Shown here piece after piece: positions 42,660-51,498 of a stretch of DNA of 64,000 nucleotides. The stretch comes from Blautia schinkii DSM 10518. GTDB lineage: Bacteria; Bacillota; Clostridia; Lachnospirales; Lachnospiraceae. The notes under the pieces were generated by a model. The model was not told the DNA's origin, ran no database searches, and saw nothing but the letters and a program-made list of their open reading frames with translations. Numbering within the stretch: position 1 is the stretch's first letter; each line of letters begins with the position of its first letter. The DNA lies in assembly GCA_000702025.1 (NCBI GenBank), contig JNKJ01000008.1, forward strand, positions 62,001 through 126,000, given 5' to 3'. The position numbers and the translations under genes are program-made.

Positions 42660-45286
42660 CGGTTCTTAATCTTGTTCTGCAGGTTAAAGAGGATATTCAA
42701 GGCTCCCATAGGTGTCAGATTTCCGATATCCAGCGCCTTGATTTCCTCCACAATATCATTATCCTGAACTGTGTCAAAAAGAGACATCTGTGCCATATCC
42801 ACCTGGTCGTATACAACCTTCTGCTTTTTCTTTGCAGCGGTCAGGTCTTTGACGGCGGCTGTGATATCGGCGTCGCTGAGCTGCTCCACCAGTTCCTTGG
42901 CACGCTCAATCACTGAGTCGGGTACTCCGGCAAGCTTGGCTACCTGGATACCATAGCTCTTGTCCGCTCCGCCCTTGACAATCTTGCGCAGAAAAACAAT
43001 GTCGTCGCCTTTTTCCTTGACTGCGATACAGTAATTATTTACCCCGGGGATTTTACCCTCAAGCTCTGTAAGCTCATGGTAATGCGTTGCAAAAAGCGTC
43101 TTTGCCCCGCAGAGCTTCGTGCTGCTGATATGCTCAATCACCGCCCAGGCAATGGAAAGCCCGTCAAAGGTGCTGGTGCCGCGGCCAATCTCATCAAGAA
43201 TCAGGAGACTTTTTCCGGTCGCGTTGCGGAGAATATTTGCCACCTCTGTCATCTCAACCATAAAGGTACTCTGCCCGCTGGCAAGGTCGTCCGAGGCTCC
43301 CACACGCGTAAAAATCCTGTCCACAATTCCGATATCTGCGCTCTCCGCTGGCACAAAGCTGCCTATCTGGGCCATAAGTACGATCAAAGCAGTCTGCCGC
43401 ATGTAAGTGGATTTACCTGCCATGTTGGGACCGGTGATGATGGACACGCGTTTTTTGTGATTGTCAAGATAGGTGTCATTGGCAATAAACATATCGTTTT
43501 CAATCATCTGCTCCACGACAGGATGACGGCCATTCTTGATATTGATAACACCTGTTTCGTTAATTTTGGGACGTACAAAATTATTACGCTGGGCTACTAG
43601 CGCCAGGGAAGCAAATACGTCCAAGCCGGCCACGGCCTTTGCTGTGCGCTGAATCCGCAGAACCTCCGCGCCGATGGTGTCACGCACCTGGCAGAAAAGT
43701 TCATATTCCAATGCATAGAGCTTATCCTCTGCGCCTAAAATTAAATCCTCCAGTTCCTTGAGCTCGTGGGTGATATAGCGCTCTGCGTTAGTAAGTGTCT
43801 GCTTACGCACATAATTATCCGGTACCTGGTCTTTAAAAGTGTTCGTAATTTCCAGCGAATAGCCGAAAACACGATTATATTTAATCTTTAGTGATTTTAT
43901 GCCTGTCCTCTCACGCTCCTTGGTCTCCAACTCGGAGAGCCACTTCTTACCGTCCGTACGGGAGCGGCGGAATTTATCGACATCGGGGTTAAAGCCCTCC
44001 CGGATTATGCCCCCGTCCTTCTGGGCCAGCGGCGGCTCCTCTACAATTGCCCGCTTGATCAGCTCTGTGACATCCTCCAGAGCATCCAAATCCTCATTGA
44101 TCTGCTTGAGAATGGGGCATTCAAAATCATTTAAAAGCTGTTTTATATAAGGAAGCATTTCCAGCGACGAAGCAAAAGCTACGAGATCCCGGGGATTTGC
44201 GGTTTGGTAGCTGATGCGGCTAATCAAACGCTCCAGGTCATATACAGGATTCAGATATTCACGGATTTCATCACGGAGCATTGCTTTTTCCGTAAGCTCC
44301 TCCACAGCCTCTAGGCGGCGCTCGATTTCCTCGCAGTCAATCAGGGGCTGCTCCACAAAAGAACGCAGGGTACGCGCACCCATGGCGGTTTTCGTTTTGT
44401 CCAGGACCCAGAGCAGGGAGCCTCTCTTCTGCTTCTCGCGTAAGGTTTCCACAAGCTCCAGATTTCTGCGGCTGGAGCTGTCTATGAGCATATACCGTTC
44501 CGCCAGATAAGGACGGATGGTGGTCATGTGGGATAACGCTGTTTTCTGCGTTTCCTTCAAATATAAAAAGAGTGCGCCGGAAGCAATGATTCCACTGTCG
44601 TAATCGTTGATTCCAAGCCCCTCCAGTCCGTTTACATGGAAATGCTCCTTTAAGGTACGGCGGCAAAGGTCATCATCAAAATACCAGGAATCCAACGGGA
44701 AAATACAAATTCCCAGGCGGTCCTTCAAATCGTCTGCATCAATCCCACTCATAAAAAAGGCATCGTTGCAGATGATTTCCGCGGGAACAAATTTATTGAT
44801 TTCATCCAGTAGTTTCTGCGGCTTATCCATTTCTGTGAGGAAACAGTCACCAGTGGTGATATCTGCCACCGCACAGCCGAAATGGTCCTCCAGGGAAACT
44901 ATGGACATCAGATAATTATTTTTCGTCTCGTCCAGGGACATGGTGTCGAAGGTGGTTCCGGGCGTGACAATCCGCACAACTTCACGCTTTACCAGGCCCT
45001 TCGCCTGTTTAGGATCCTCCACCTGCTCACAGATAGCCACCTTATGTCCGCGTTCTATCAGTCTTTTTATGTATGTCTCTGCAGCATGATAAGGCACCCC
45101 GCACATGGGTGCCCTCTCCTCCAGACCGCAGTCCTTTCCCGTAAGCGTGATTTCCAGCTCCTTGGTGACTGTCAGTGCGTCATCAAAGAACATCTCATAG
45201 AAATCACCTAAACGGTAAAAAAGGATACAATCTTTATATTGCTCTTTTGTTTTTACGTATTCCTGCATCATTGGTGATAATGCCAT
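42653..45286 (-). CDS. mutS: DNA mismatch repair protein MutS
   Basis: An 877-residue mismatch sensor. The mismatch-reading Phe-x-Glu motif is in GDFYEMF near residue 30. The ABC-type ATPase has Walker A GPNMAGKST (619-627), the signature region and Walker B LLILDEIGRGTSTFDG (from about 694). Near the C terminus, QMSLF (833-837) fits the beta-clamp-binding consensus. It recognises mispairs and recruits MutL, encoded directly downstream. GGAG lies rather far upstream (12 nt) of the ATG. A near-consensus promoter lies at 45394-45422. Confidence 0.97.
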   Translation of the reverse strand: MALSPMMQEYVKTKEQYKDCILFYRLGDFYEMFFDDALTVTKELEITLTGKDCGLEERAPMCGVPYHAAETYIKRLIERGHKVAICEQVEDPKQAKGLVKREVVRIVTPGTTFDTMSLDETKNNYLMSIVSLEDHFGCAVADITTGDCFLTEMDKPQKLLDEINKFVPAEIICNDAFFMSGIDADDLKDRLGICIFPLDSWYFDDDLCRRTLKEHFHVNGLEGLGINDYDSGIIASGALFLYLKETQKTALSHMTTIRPYLAERYMLIDSSSRRNLELVETLREKQKRGSLLWVLDKTKTAMGARTLRSFVEQPLIDCEEIERRLEAVEELTEKAMLRDEIREYLNPVYDLERLISRISYQTANPRDLVAFASSLEMLPYIKQLLNDFECPILKQINEDLDALEDVTELIKRAIVEEPPLAQKDGGIIREGFNPDVDKFRRSRTDGKKWLSELETKERERTGIKSLKIKYNRVFGYSLEITNTFKDQVPDNYVRKQTLTNAERYITHELKELEDLILGAEDKLYALEYELFCQVRDTIGAEVLRIQRTAKAVAGLDVFASLALVAQRNNFVRPKINETGVINIKNGRHPVVEQMIENDMFIANDTYLDNHKKRVSIITGPNMAGKSTYMRQTALIVLMAQIGSFVPAESADIGIVDRIFTRVGASDDLASGQSTFMVEMTEVANILRNATGKSLLILDEIGRGTSTFDGLSIAWAVIEHISSTKLCGAKTLFATHYHELTELEGKIPGVNNYCIAVKEKGDDIVFLRKIVKGGADKSYGIQVAKLAGVPDSVIERAKELVEQLSDADITAAVKDLTAAKKKQKVVYDQVDMAQMSLFDTVQDNDIVEEIKALDIGNLTPMGALNILFNLQNKIKNRW

Positions 45287-45393
45287 AGTATTTTCTTAAC
45301 TCCTAACTACGTGTATTTACTGTCTTTATTATGTTTGTCTGATTTTAAATTGCGGCTATCCCTTTACCAAGTAAGACCGCATAATACATCGAA

Positions 45394-45422
45394 ATAATAG
45401 CACGTTTGAAAAGAAGTTTCAA
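45394..45422 (-). promoter_or_regulatory. Promoter of the mutS-mutL-miaA operon
   Basis: Leftward TTGAAA (45422-45417), 17-bp spacer and TATTAT (45399-45394) preceded by TGC. It lies about 110 bp upstream of mutS and within 10 bp of the stop of the AAA/PD-(D/E)XK gene, with a short A/T hairpin overlapping the -35. Confidence 0.75.
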
Positions 45423-45429
45423 CTTTTCT

Positions 45430-47148
45430 TTATTTATTTCCTTTTGGCAATTTCGTTTTGGCTTCTATTGCGAAGCATTCCTTTCTAAAAAATGAAATAC
45501 CATATTTCCGGATATCACGGTACCCTTCTAACCGTAGGGATGCTTCATATTCTCTGTTTTCTATTTGTTTTAAAGCATCTACGCAGGCATTTTCCATCTG
45601 GTCAAAGGAATCTGCCACCTTTAACTCCAGAATGAAAGCTTTACCGTCCCTAAGTGCCCGGGACTTTACTATGAGGTCGGGCCTTCCTGTTCCGCTTTCA
45701 CGATTAGAATACACGCCATATATGTTTGAACTTTTCAGCAATCCTGCTAAAAATCCATGGTAATAATTTTCAGAGTAGTCATAAAAACTGATGCTCTCCA
45801 TTAACTGTGCGGACACAAGCCTTCCGAACGTATCGCAGTCCCCGCTCTCCAAGGCAGAAAAAATGGGTGATAAATCTGTATTATCTATTTTTCGATTGAA
45901 CCATGCCATGATGGTATTTCGGTAAATGGAGCGTATCTCTGTATTGGGGATTGCAAGCTTAGAATAAATCTTTTCTCCGTCATACGTCTCCCCTAACTTT
46001 TTTAAATATCCCGTAAAAAAAAGAAAGTTCCACAGGTTTTCCCTGGATTCCCAAATATCACTATAGGTAATATCCTCGTGAAGTGTTTTTTCAATTGATT
46101 TCCCCTCTAGCAGCTCTTCAATCTCTTCCCTTGTCTCAAAGTCTGCTTTTTCTACCAATTCCCTCACAATGCTGTTGGACGAAGTGTTCGACCAGTAAGG
46201 CTTAGGATATGTCTTCGGATTCCTGGACGCGGCTTTTACATAATTGATGATACTCCATGGATTATAGATGTCTTTATCACCAAAACAATACCCATTATAC
46301 CATTCCCTTACCTCATCAGATTTTTGTTCAATCCCATAATAAGACAAAGCGTCCATCACTTCTTTTTCCGTGAAACCGAAGCTGTCCGCAAAATCCGGAT
46401 TCAGTATGGAATAGATATCTAGGTTATTCAGCCCTGTAAAGATGCTCTCCTTGCTGATCCGCAGGCATCCTGTTATTACTGCAAACTCCAGATTCGGGTT
46501 TGTTTTAAGTGCCGATTCTAACAAAGAACGCACGAACGTAATCATTTTTTCATAAAATCCGCCTAAATAGGCATTTTCCAAAGGCACATCATACTCATCC
46601 AATAAAATGATTACATTCTTATGATGATACTTGGCCAGACAATAGGACAGAAATTCCAATGACTTAGCATATTCAATTTTTTCCGCAATTAAATCCCTGA
46701 TTGCTGTAAACCGCCTTTTTTCCATATCTGTAAGTAACGGTGTCCCTAACACATAATCATGTCTTCGGTATTCCTGTGCAATCTCATCAACCACACTTGC
46801 ATATGCCATTTCATAATCAGGCTGCTTCGCAGATTTGAAAGACAGATTAATGACAGGAAAAATCCCCTGCTTTGACATATACTGCTCCCCGCAGGATGCA
46901 ATCTGTAAATCTTGGAAAATATAGCGGTTATCAACCGGGTTCCCTTCCCCATCAATCTCTTGTTCAAAAAAACGACGCAGCATGCTTTGCGTCAAAGTTT
47001 TTCCAAAACGTCTTGGGCGGGTGAAAAGATTCACTTTCCCTCCGAAATCCAGGAGCTCCTTAATCATAAATGTTTTGTCCACATAATACAAACCCTTATC
47101 AATGATTTCCTTGAGGTCTTCATAGCCTATCGGCATTACTTTTTCCAT
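45430..47148 (-). CDS. AAA-ATPase-like/PD-(D/E)XK nuclease-fold protein
   Basis: A 572-residue protein of a family very abundant in gut Firmicutes and Bacteroidota. The N-terminal AAA-ATPase-like domain has a degenerate Walker A (TRPRRFGKTLTQS, about residues 42-54) and an acidic strand IILLDEYDVPL. The C-terminal domain has the PD-(D/E)XK layout: D in GTGRPDLIV, then ELK in KAFILELKVADS. Both motifs appear intact for the family. Its role is unknown. Proposed roles include defence and mobile-element functions, but neither is shown here. It is a single-gene unit with its own promoter and dyad. Confidence 0.88.
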   Translation of the reverse strand: MEKVMPIGYEDLKEIIDKGLYYVDKTFMIKELLDFGGKVNLFTRPRRFGKTLTQSMLRRFFEQEIDGEGNPVDNRYIFQDLQIASCGEQYMSKQGIFPVINLSFKSAKQPDYEMAYASVVDEIAQEYRRHDYVLGTPLLTDMEKRRFTAIRDLIAEKIEYAKSLEFLSYCLAKYHHKNVIILLDEYDVPLENAYLGGFYEKMITFVRSLLESALKTNPNLEFAVITGCLRISKESIFTGLNNLDIYSILNPDFADSFGFTEKEVMDALSYYGIEQKSDEVREWYNGYCFGDKDIYNPWSIINYVKAASRNPKTYPKPYWSNTSSNSIVRELVEKADFETREEIEELLEGKSIEKTLHEDITYSDIWESRENLWNFLFFTGYLKKLGETYDGEKIYSKLAIPNTEIRSIYRNTIMAWFNRKIDNTDLSPIFSALESGDCDTFGRLVSAQLMESISFYDYSENYYHGFLAGLLKSSNIYGVYSNRESGTGRPDLIVKSRALRDGKAFILELKVADSFDQMENACVDALKQIENREYEASLRLEGYRDIRKYGISFFRKECFAIEAKTKLPKGNK

Positions 47149-47203
47149 AATAGTTCCTCCCGGTGATTCTCCCTGAATCTTCTATCAAACACATCCAGTC
47201 TGT

Positions 47204-47218
47204 TGTTATATTATAACA
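47204..47218. promoter_or_regulatory. Operator-like palindrome over the -10 of the AAA/nuclease gene
   Basis: TGTTATATTATAACA is a perfect 7+1+7 palindrome overlapping the -10 element, a typical position for a repressor. Confidence 0.5.
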
Positions 47219-47238
47219 GCTCTCGATACCTTTTCCAA
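47210..47238 (-). promoter_or_regulatory. Promoter of the AAA/nuclease gene
   Basis: Leftward TTGGAA (47238-47233), 17-bp spacer and TATAAT (47215-47210), about 60 bp upstream of the ATG, which has GGGAGGAAC in front of it. Confidence 0.75.
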
Positions 47239-47306
47239 GGCACTTTGCACCTGGATATTATCGTTATCCCTCAACAACCACCTTTCAAGCTCTAGATGCA
47301 AAATAC

Positions 47307-47954
47307 TTACAGTTCCTTTTTTGAATAAATCCTAATTGATATTGTCATGGAAACGCCGAGAGTGACAGCGAATAGAATCAATAAGATAAGGTTTATAACC
47401 GCAGCAGGAATCGATGCTAACATTGAAAAATCAATATGCAAACTTGTAAAGTAGTTGTAAAATATAGGCATTCCAAATGAGATTGCAAAAATGCAAATCA
47501 TGAAGAAAAATCTTGTCTTTTCAACCCCATACTTGAAATATAGAGGTAAATATATACCATACAAAATCATCCCAACCAACAAGACAGACAAAACGACAGT
47601 CAAATCAATTGCGCCAACACCGGGCACAAGTAATGCCATTACAGTATACACAGCCCAGCAGTAGGCATAGAGTAAAAGAAAAAATACATACTTTGCTTTC
47701 ACAATGGCGCTGCGTTTATACGGAACACTGCATAGTAAGGCAGCCGCTTTCGGGAATTTCGATTCTTCCTGAGACACGCCTTGACAGATGATAAGCTCAG
47801 TAAGAACCACTGTGTATACGAAAGAAATAATACCAGTAATTTCGGGTTGCTTCCATGCGACAAACAATGGAACTGCCACAGCTAAAAGCATCATGAAAAA
47901 AACATATTTTTTTACAATCAGAAAATCCTTTCTCACCAGTTGCATCAACATCAT
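47307..47954 (-). CDS. ABC-2-type transporter permease
   Basis: A 215-residue membrane protein with six hydrophobic segments and a short cytoplasmic start (MQLVRKDFLIVKKY). It is the membrane half of an exporter whose ATPase is encoded just upstream with a four-base overlap (ATGA). The segment ICQGVSQEESKFPKAAALLCSVPYKRSAIV resembles the coupling loop of YhcI/ABC2_membrane_5-type permeases. The exported substrate is unknown. Peptide antibiotics or membrane-active compounds are common for GntR-controlled systems like this. Confidence 0.87.
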   Translation of the reverse strand: MMLMQLVRKDFLIVKKYVFFMMLLAVAVPLFVAWKQPEITGIISFVYTVVLTELIICQGVSQEESKFPKAAALLCSVPYKRSAIVKAKYVFFLLLYAYCWAVYTVMALLVPGVGAIDLTVVLSVLLVGMILYGIYLPLYFKYGVEKTRFFFMICIFAISFGMPIFYNYFTSLHIDFSMLASIPAAVINLILLILFAVTLGVSMTISIRIYSKKEL

Positions 47955-48811
47955 TTATTCCCTCCTTCGATATAGCCCAGCATAATATCTTCAATTGACG
48001 GTTTCTCAGTCAAAACGCCGGGAATGCTGCTCTGTATCTCCGAGACCCTGTTTGTTATCCCCTCGAATCCAAACTCAGTAACTTCAAGGCTCATAAACAG
48101 CTTTTTGTTATCAGTATTAAGCATTCTACTATCACCCTTTATGATTCGAAAACTGTCCATCAAAATATCCTTTTCCTGCTCAAATAGTATTTTACCGTTA
48201 TTTATGAGTATGAGCATATCCGCAACTTTTTCCAAGTCGGAGGTAATATGTGTCGAAAAGAACACTCCTCTGCCACCCTTCTTCATGTAGTCGCTCATTA
48301 TCTCTAAAAGCTGACTTCTGATTAAAGGATCGAGTCCGCTTGTGGGTTCATCCATGATCAGCAATTCCGCTTCATGTGACAGCGCAAGCGTTAAGGCGAA
48401 TTTCATACGCATACCCTTCGAAAGGGTTATTATTTTTTGCTTAGGATTGAGTGAAAACCGGTCCATGTATTCCTTATAGTCCTTCTCATTCCACTTGGAG
48501 TATGCGGGAGCAATGATGCTCTTCATTTCAGCCATTGTCAGTTCATCGTAGAAACGGCCGTCATCCAGCACCACTCCAATGCGGTTTTTAAGTTCTTGTT
48601 CATTTGTCTCTATGTTTTTGCCAAAGAGCTTGATCGTGCCGGAAGTTTTTTGTGTAAGTCCCAATATCGTGCGTATGGTAGTTGTTTTTCCGGCACCGTT
48701 GATGCCGATAAAACCTGTAATACAATCTTCGGGCAGGGTAAAGCTGACGTCCGTAAGAGAAAAATCCTTATAAGATTTGTTAAGTCCTGAAATCTCCAAA
48801 ATATTACCCAT
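47951..48811 (-). CDS. ABC transporter ATP-binding protein (exporter)
   Basis: A 286-residue ATPase with Walker A GINGAGKTTT (about 36-45), signature LSKGM, Walker B LLIMDEPTSGLD and the switch His in FFSTHI. It powers the exporter with the permease encoded downstream. AGGAGG precedes the ATG, 2 bp after the GntR regulator stop. The three genes form a compact regulator-ATPase-permease operon of the YtrA/YtrB type. Confidence 0.92.
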   Translation of the reverse strand: MGNILEISGLNKSYKDFSLTDVSFTLPEDCITGFIGINGAGKTTTIRTILGLTQKTSGTIKLFGKNIETNEQELKNRIGVVLDDGRFYDELTMAEMKSIIAPAYSKWNEKDYKEYMDRFSLNPKQKIITLSKGMRMKFALTLALSHEAELLIMDEPTSGLDPLIRSQLLEIMSDYMKKGGRGVFFSTHITSDLEKVADMLILINNGKILFEQEKDILMDSFRIIKGDSRMLNTDNKKLFMSLEVTEFGFEGITNRVSEIQSSIPGVLTEKPSIEDIMLGYIEGGNK

Positions 48812-48813
48812 GT

Positions 48814-49197
48814 TTATTCCTCCTCATATAAAATATCCATCATGGCATTAAGCTCATCTTTTGTGATGCCTAAAGATTTTGCGGTATCTATCAATTCCTG
48901 CATCTGCATTTCGACCATATGCCGTTTTGAATCTCTCAATAGCTCTACATTCCCTGTTGATACAAAGGTGCCAATGCCTACCTGGCTTGTAGTGAAGCCC
49001 TCCTGCTCCAACTCGTCATATACGCGCCGAATGGTAAGAACACTCACCTTTATATCATTTGCGAACCCCCGGATAGATGGCATGGGATCGCCTTCTGCCA
49101 ATTCGCCTTTTAGGATTGCGTCAATGATTTGCTCTTTTATTTGCTGATACAGCGGCTTATCGGAGGAATTCGAAATAAGTATTTTTATATAAATCAC
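48814..49197 (-). CDS. GntR-family repressor (YtrA type)
   Basis: A 127-residue regulator: a winged helix-turn-helix (residues 15-80, PLYQQIKEQIIDAIL, then MPSIRGFANDIKVSVLTIRRVYDEL) with only a short C-terminal dimerisation segment, as in the YtrA subfamily that controls ABC exporters. The frame begins with GTG at 49197 and its ribosome binding site is weak (AAGCAG), so the exact start is uncertain. A 12-bp-arm palindrome over its own promoter points to autorepression of the whole exporter operon. Confidence 0.9.
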   Translation of the reverse strand: MIYIKILISNSSDKPLYQQIKEQIIDAILKGELAEGDPMPSIRGFANDIKVSVLTIRRVYDELEQEGFTTSQVGIGTFVSTGNVELLRDSKRHMVEMQMQELIDTAKSLGITKDELNAMMDILYEEE

Positions 49198-49207
49198 CTG
49201 CTTTACA

Positions 49208-49238
49208 TATAGTGTGTATGTTTATAATACACACTATA
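49208..49238. promoter_or_regulatory. GntR operator, 12-bp inverted repeat
   Basis: The arms ATAGTGTGTAT (49209-49219) and ATACACACTAT (49227-49237) are perfect inverted repeats around a 7-bp spacer, extended by one more pair. The site overlaps the -10 and the expected start of transcription of the GntR-ABC operon. Confidence 0.8.
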
Positions 49239-49261
49239 CACTACATGCACTTGATTGTCAA
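49233..49261 (-). promoter_or_regulatory. Promoter of the GntR-ABC exporter operon
   Basis: Leftward TTGACA (49261-49256, perfect consensus), a 17-bp spacer and TATAGT (49238-49233). Confidence 0.8.
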
Positions 49262-49322
49262 TTGATAAATGAAAACTTTAAGAGGATGTCGCTTATAACC
49301 CATTTTTATTATCATCATTCCT

Positions 49323-49486
49323 TAGAGCGTGTCTGAAAATTCATTCCGACAAGCTGCACGCCCCAATTTGTGGGAGATTTGTCTCCAATTCGGTCAGCGT
49401 AGCCCGCTACGCCTCCCTCATCGGAGCCAAATCTCCCACAAATTGTGACGCACATCTTGCCGAAAGCAATTTTCAGACACACTCTA
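49323..49486. repeat. 164-bp near-perfect palindrome (MITE-like or structured RNA element)
   Basis: The sequence folds back on itself around 49404/49405 with no indels. Core arms are GCGTAGC/GCTACGC, and outer arms include TGTCTGAAAATT and AATTTGTGGGAGATTTG with their complements. Mismatches are scattered and few. The ends read AGAG...CTCT. It codes for no credible protein, although a 67-residue frame crosses it. It lies between the GntR operon promoter and the sulfotransferase promoter. The build suggests a dispersed palindromic repeat or miniature inverted-repeat element. Confidence 0.8.
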
Positions 49487-49561
49487 GAGTATAAAAATAC
49501 TTTAACAAACATCTTCACAATTTAATCGTAAAATAATTTTTTTGTAACAGAAAGTTTTCTA

Positions 49562-49591
49562 TTGTGTATTAATTACATTATTTGGTATAAT
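49562..49591 (+). promoter_or_regulatory. Promoter of the arylsulfate sulfotransferase gene
   Basis: TTGTGT (49562-49567), 18-bp spacer and TATAAT (49586-49591) preceded by TGG. It predicts a leader of about 195 nt before the ATG at 49792. Confidence 0.65.
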
Positions 49592-49791
49592 AAAAAAAGG
49601 CTATTCAGCCAGCCTGTTTGTACTCCATGACAGGCGTGATCCACCTATCATTTTACAAACCTTCCACAGAGGAAATCACATTGCATTGTCCTGAATTCCA
49701 ATTTCTTCCCATGGGATCTTTGCAGGTGAATATTTTCTTCTTAATTGTAGAATGAATAATGTATATGCACTAAGAAAGGAAAGAAACACAC
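49592..49791 (+). other. Long 5' leader of the sulfotransferase gene
   Basis: About 200 nt from the promoter to the ATG without an open frame. It contains a small GGCT-ATTC-AGCC hairpin near the 5' end and AAGAAAGGAAAG before the start. I do not recognise a known riboswitch class. Confidence 0.4.
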
Positions 49792-51366
49792 ATGAACAAG
49801 AAAAAACGCACAGGTCTTATCGTTGCACTGGTGATCATCTGCGTGGCTGCAGTTGCTGTATTCATTAAGGGTCTATCTATGTACCGCAATACACATCAGA
49901 AGCTGAACGATATTCTCGCCTATACTGCACCCCAGACATCGGCCGCCGCTTCTTCAAATGAGTTAATTCTCTTAGTAAATGATGAGGCTGTAACGATCAA
50001 CATGGCTGATGGAAATAGGACATATGACTGTCCGACCTTAAACACTGAATTTGAAACTGTAATCACCACAACAGATACATCTCATGAGGTGACTGTCAAT
50101 GACCAGGCCATGAAGGATGGTTCTGTAAGCTTTAAGCTTGATGCACTCAACGCAGAAACCAAGTTTACGGTCACGGTAGATGGTACGCCTTATTATCTGC
50201 GTACACTTCCGGAGGAATTTCCGGATGTTATACCCCAGGGACAAAGCTCCCAAAACGGCTACTATTATACGACCATGGGAAATTTTGTTGTGAAATTTGA
50301 CAGCAAAGGCCAGCTGGTTTTCTACCGAATAGCAAACGCCAAAAATGCAGGGCCTTTCCGCCGTAATGAGCTTGACGGAGAAGTGATATACTCTTATCTG
50401 GAAAGCAGGTCTTATCCAAACCACATACCGCTCTCCGGTATCGGATACCGCCAGACAGCTCTGGTCCTTCTCAATGAACAATATGAAAAAATTGATGAGG
50501 TGCCGTATATGGCAGACACAGAGAAGATTCCTGCCAAATATCCTCTGGAGAATCATGATTACCTGATTTTAGGCAAAAATCATTATATCCTTACCACCTA
50601 CTTGGGAAAGAAGGTTAATAACATCCCATCTACAGTGGAGGGTTATGAATACGGTGCGAACGTAGTCGCATGTATCTTCCAGGAAATTAAGGACGGCGAG
50701 TGCATCTTTGAATGGGATTCCACAGATCATCCAGAATTGTATGCAGCCAGCAGGGAAGCCGGTGATTATACCAACGATTCCAGAATGTGGGCTGATTATG
50801 TTCACTTTAACGCAGTCTCGGTCGATCCGAAAGACAACAATTTTATCTGCTCTTACCGTGACCTTGACAGTATTCTTAAAATTCATAGAGAAACAGGTGA
50901 GATCATCTGGGTTCTGGGCGGTGATTTGGATGATTTCGGGCTTACTGAGGAGCAGCAGTTCCACCGCCAGCACAATGTAACTGTAGCAGAGGATGGTTCT
51001 ATACTCCTCTTTGACAATGGATGTTTGACGAATGTTCTCGGTTACCCCGAACAGTCAAAAGAAGAAAAAGCTGCCGGAGAAGCCAACCAGGTATCCAGAG
51101 GCCTTAAGCTCACCCTGGATGAGGAAAATATGACTGTCACGGCAATGGAAGAATACAAGGTGGAGAATTTCTATGCCTCAACCATGGGTTCGGTACAGAT
51201 TCTCGACGATGATACAGACACCGTCCTCTTTGGATGGGGCGGCAAGTCAAGAGCTGGTATGCCTCTCATCCAAGAGGTGAACTGCCAGGATAAGGTGGTC
51301 AACTTTGAGCTTCTGTGTAATGATTCAAAAATCAACTGCTACCGCGCCACCTACTACGATAAATAA
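49792..51366 (+). CDS. Arylsulfate sulfotransferase (ASST)
   Basis: A 524-residue PAPS-independent sulfotransferase that moves sulfate from one phenol to another. A membrane segment at residues 8-27 anchors it outside the cell, then an Ig-like N-terminal domain (about 55-140) and a six-bladed beta-propeller. Residues equivalent to the characterised E. coli active site are present: H255 in NHDYLIL, H338 in DYVHFNAV, R356 in SYRDLDS and H394 in RQHNVTV, the last corresponding to the sulfo-histidine. Likely substrates are host or dietary phenolic sulfates. It is monocistronic, with its own promoter and a hairpin after the stop. Confidence 0.9.
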   Translation: MNKKKRTGLIVALVIICVAAVAVFIKGLSMYRNTHQKLNDILAYTAPQTSAAASSNELILLVNDEAVTINMADGNRTYDCPTLNTEFETVITTTDTSHEVTVNDQAMKDGSVSFKLDALNAETKFTVTVDGTPYYLRTLPEEFPDVIPQGQSSQNGYYYTTMGNFVVKFDSKGQLVFYRIANAKNAGPFRRNELDGEVIYSYLESRSYPNHIPLSGIGYRQTALVLLNEQYEKIDEVPYMADTEKIPAKYPLENHDYLILGKNHYILTTYLGKKVNNIPSTVEGYEYGANVVACIFQEIKDGECIFEWDSTDHPELYAASREAGDYTNDSRMWADYVHFNAVSVDPKDNNFICSYRDLDSILKIHRETGEIIWVLGGDLDDFGLTEEQQFHRQHNVTVAEDGSILLFDNGCLTNVLGYPEQSKEEKAAGEANQVSRGLKLTLDEENMTVTAMEEYKVENFYASTMGSVQILDDDTDTVLFGWGGKSRAGMPLIQEVNCQDKVVNFELLCNDSKINCYRATYYDK

Positions 51367-51380
51367 TTCAAAGTTTTTAA

Positions 51381-51414
51381 GAGAGACTGCTGCATTTTTT
51401 TGCAGCAGCCTCTC
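51381..51414. terminator. Hairpin between convergent sulfotransferase and secreted-protein genes
   Basis: A 14-position stem with one mismatch, GAGAGACTGCTGCA against TGCAGCAGCCTCTC, with a T6 loop, 15 bp past the sulfotransferase stop. No long T-run follows directly, so termination strength is uncertain. Confidence 0.7.
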
Positions 51415-51498
51415 ATTTACTTGATTATGGTATTCCTTATACTGAGCTATACTTTGTCTAATGCTGGACAGCTCTTTGATTTTTATCCTTCAACTTTT

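Noticed and set aside
43076-43600. 174-residue open frame antisense to mutS
   Set aside because: It lies entirely within a fully conserved mutS coding region and has no start signals.
49315-49518. 67-residue open frame on the minus strand
   Set aside because: It runs straight through the 164-bp palindrome and has no ribosome binding site, so it is a by-product of the repeat.
45430-49518. Integrated mobile element
   Set aside because: The region is accessory in character, but I found no integrase, transposase or attachment-site duplication.
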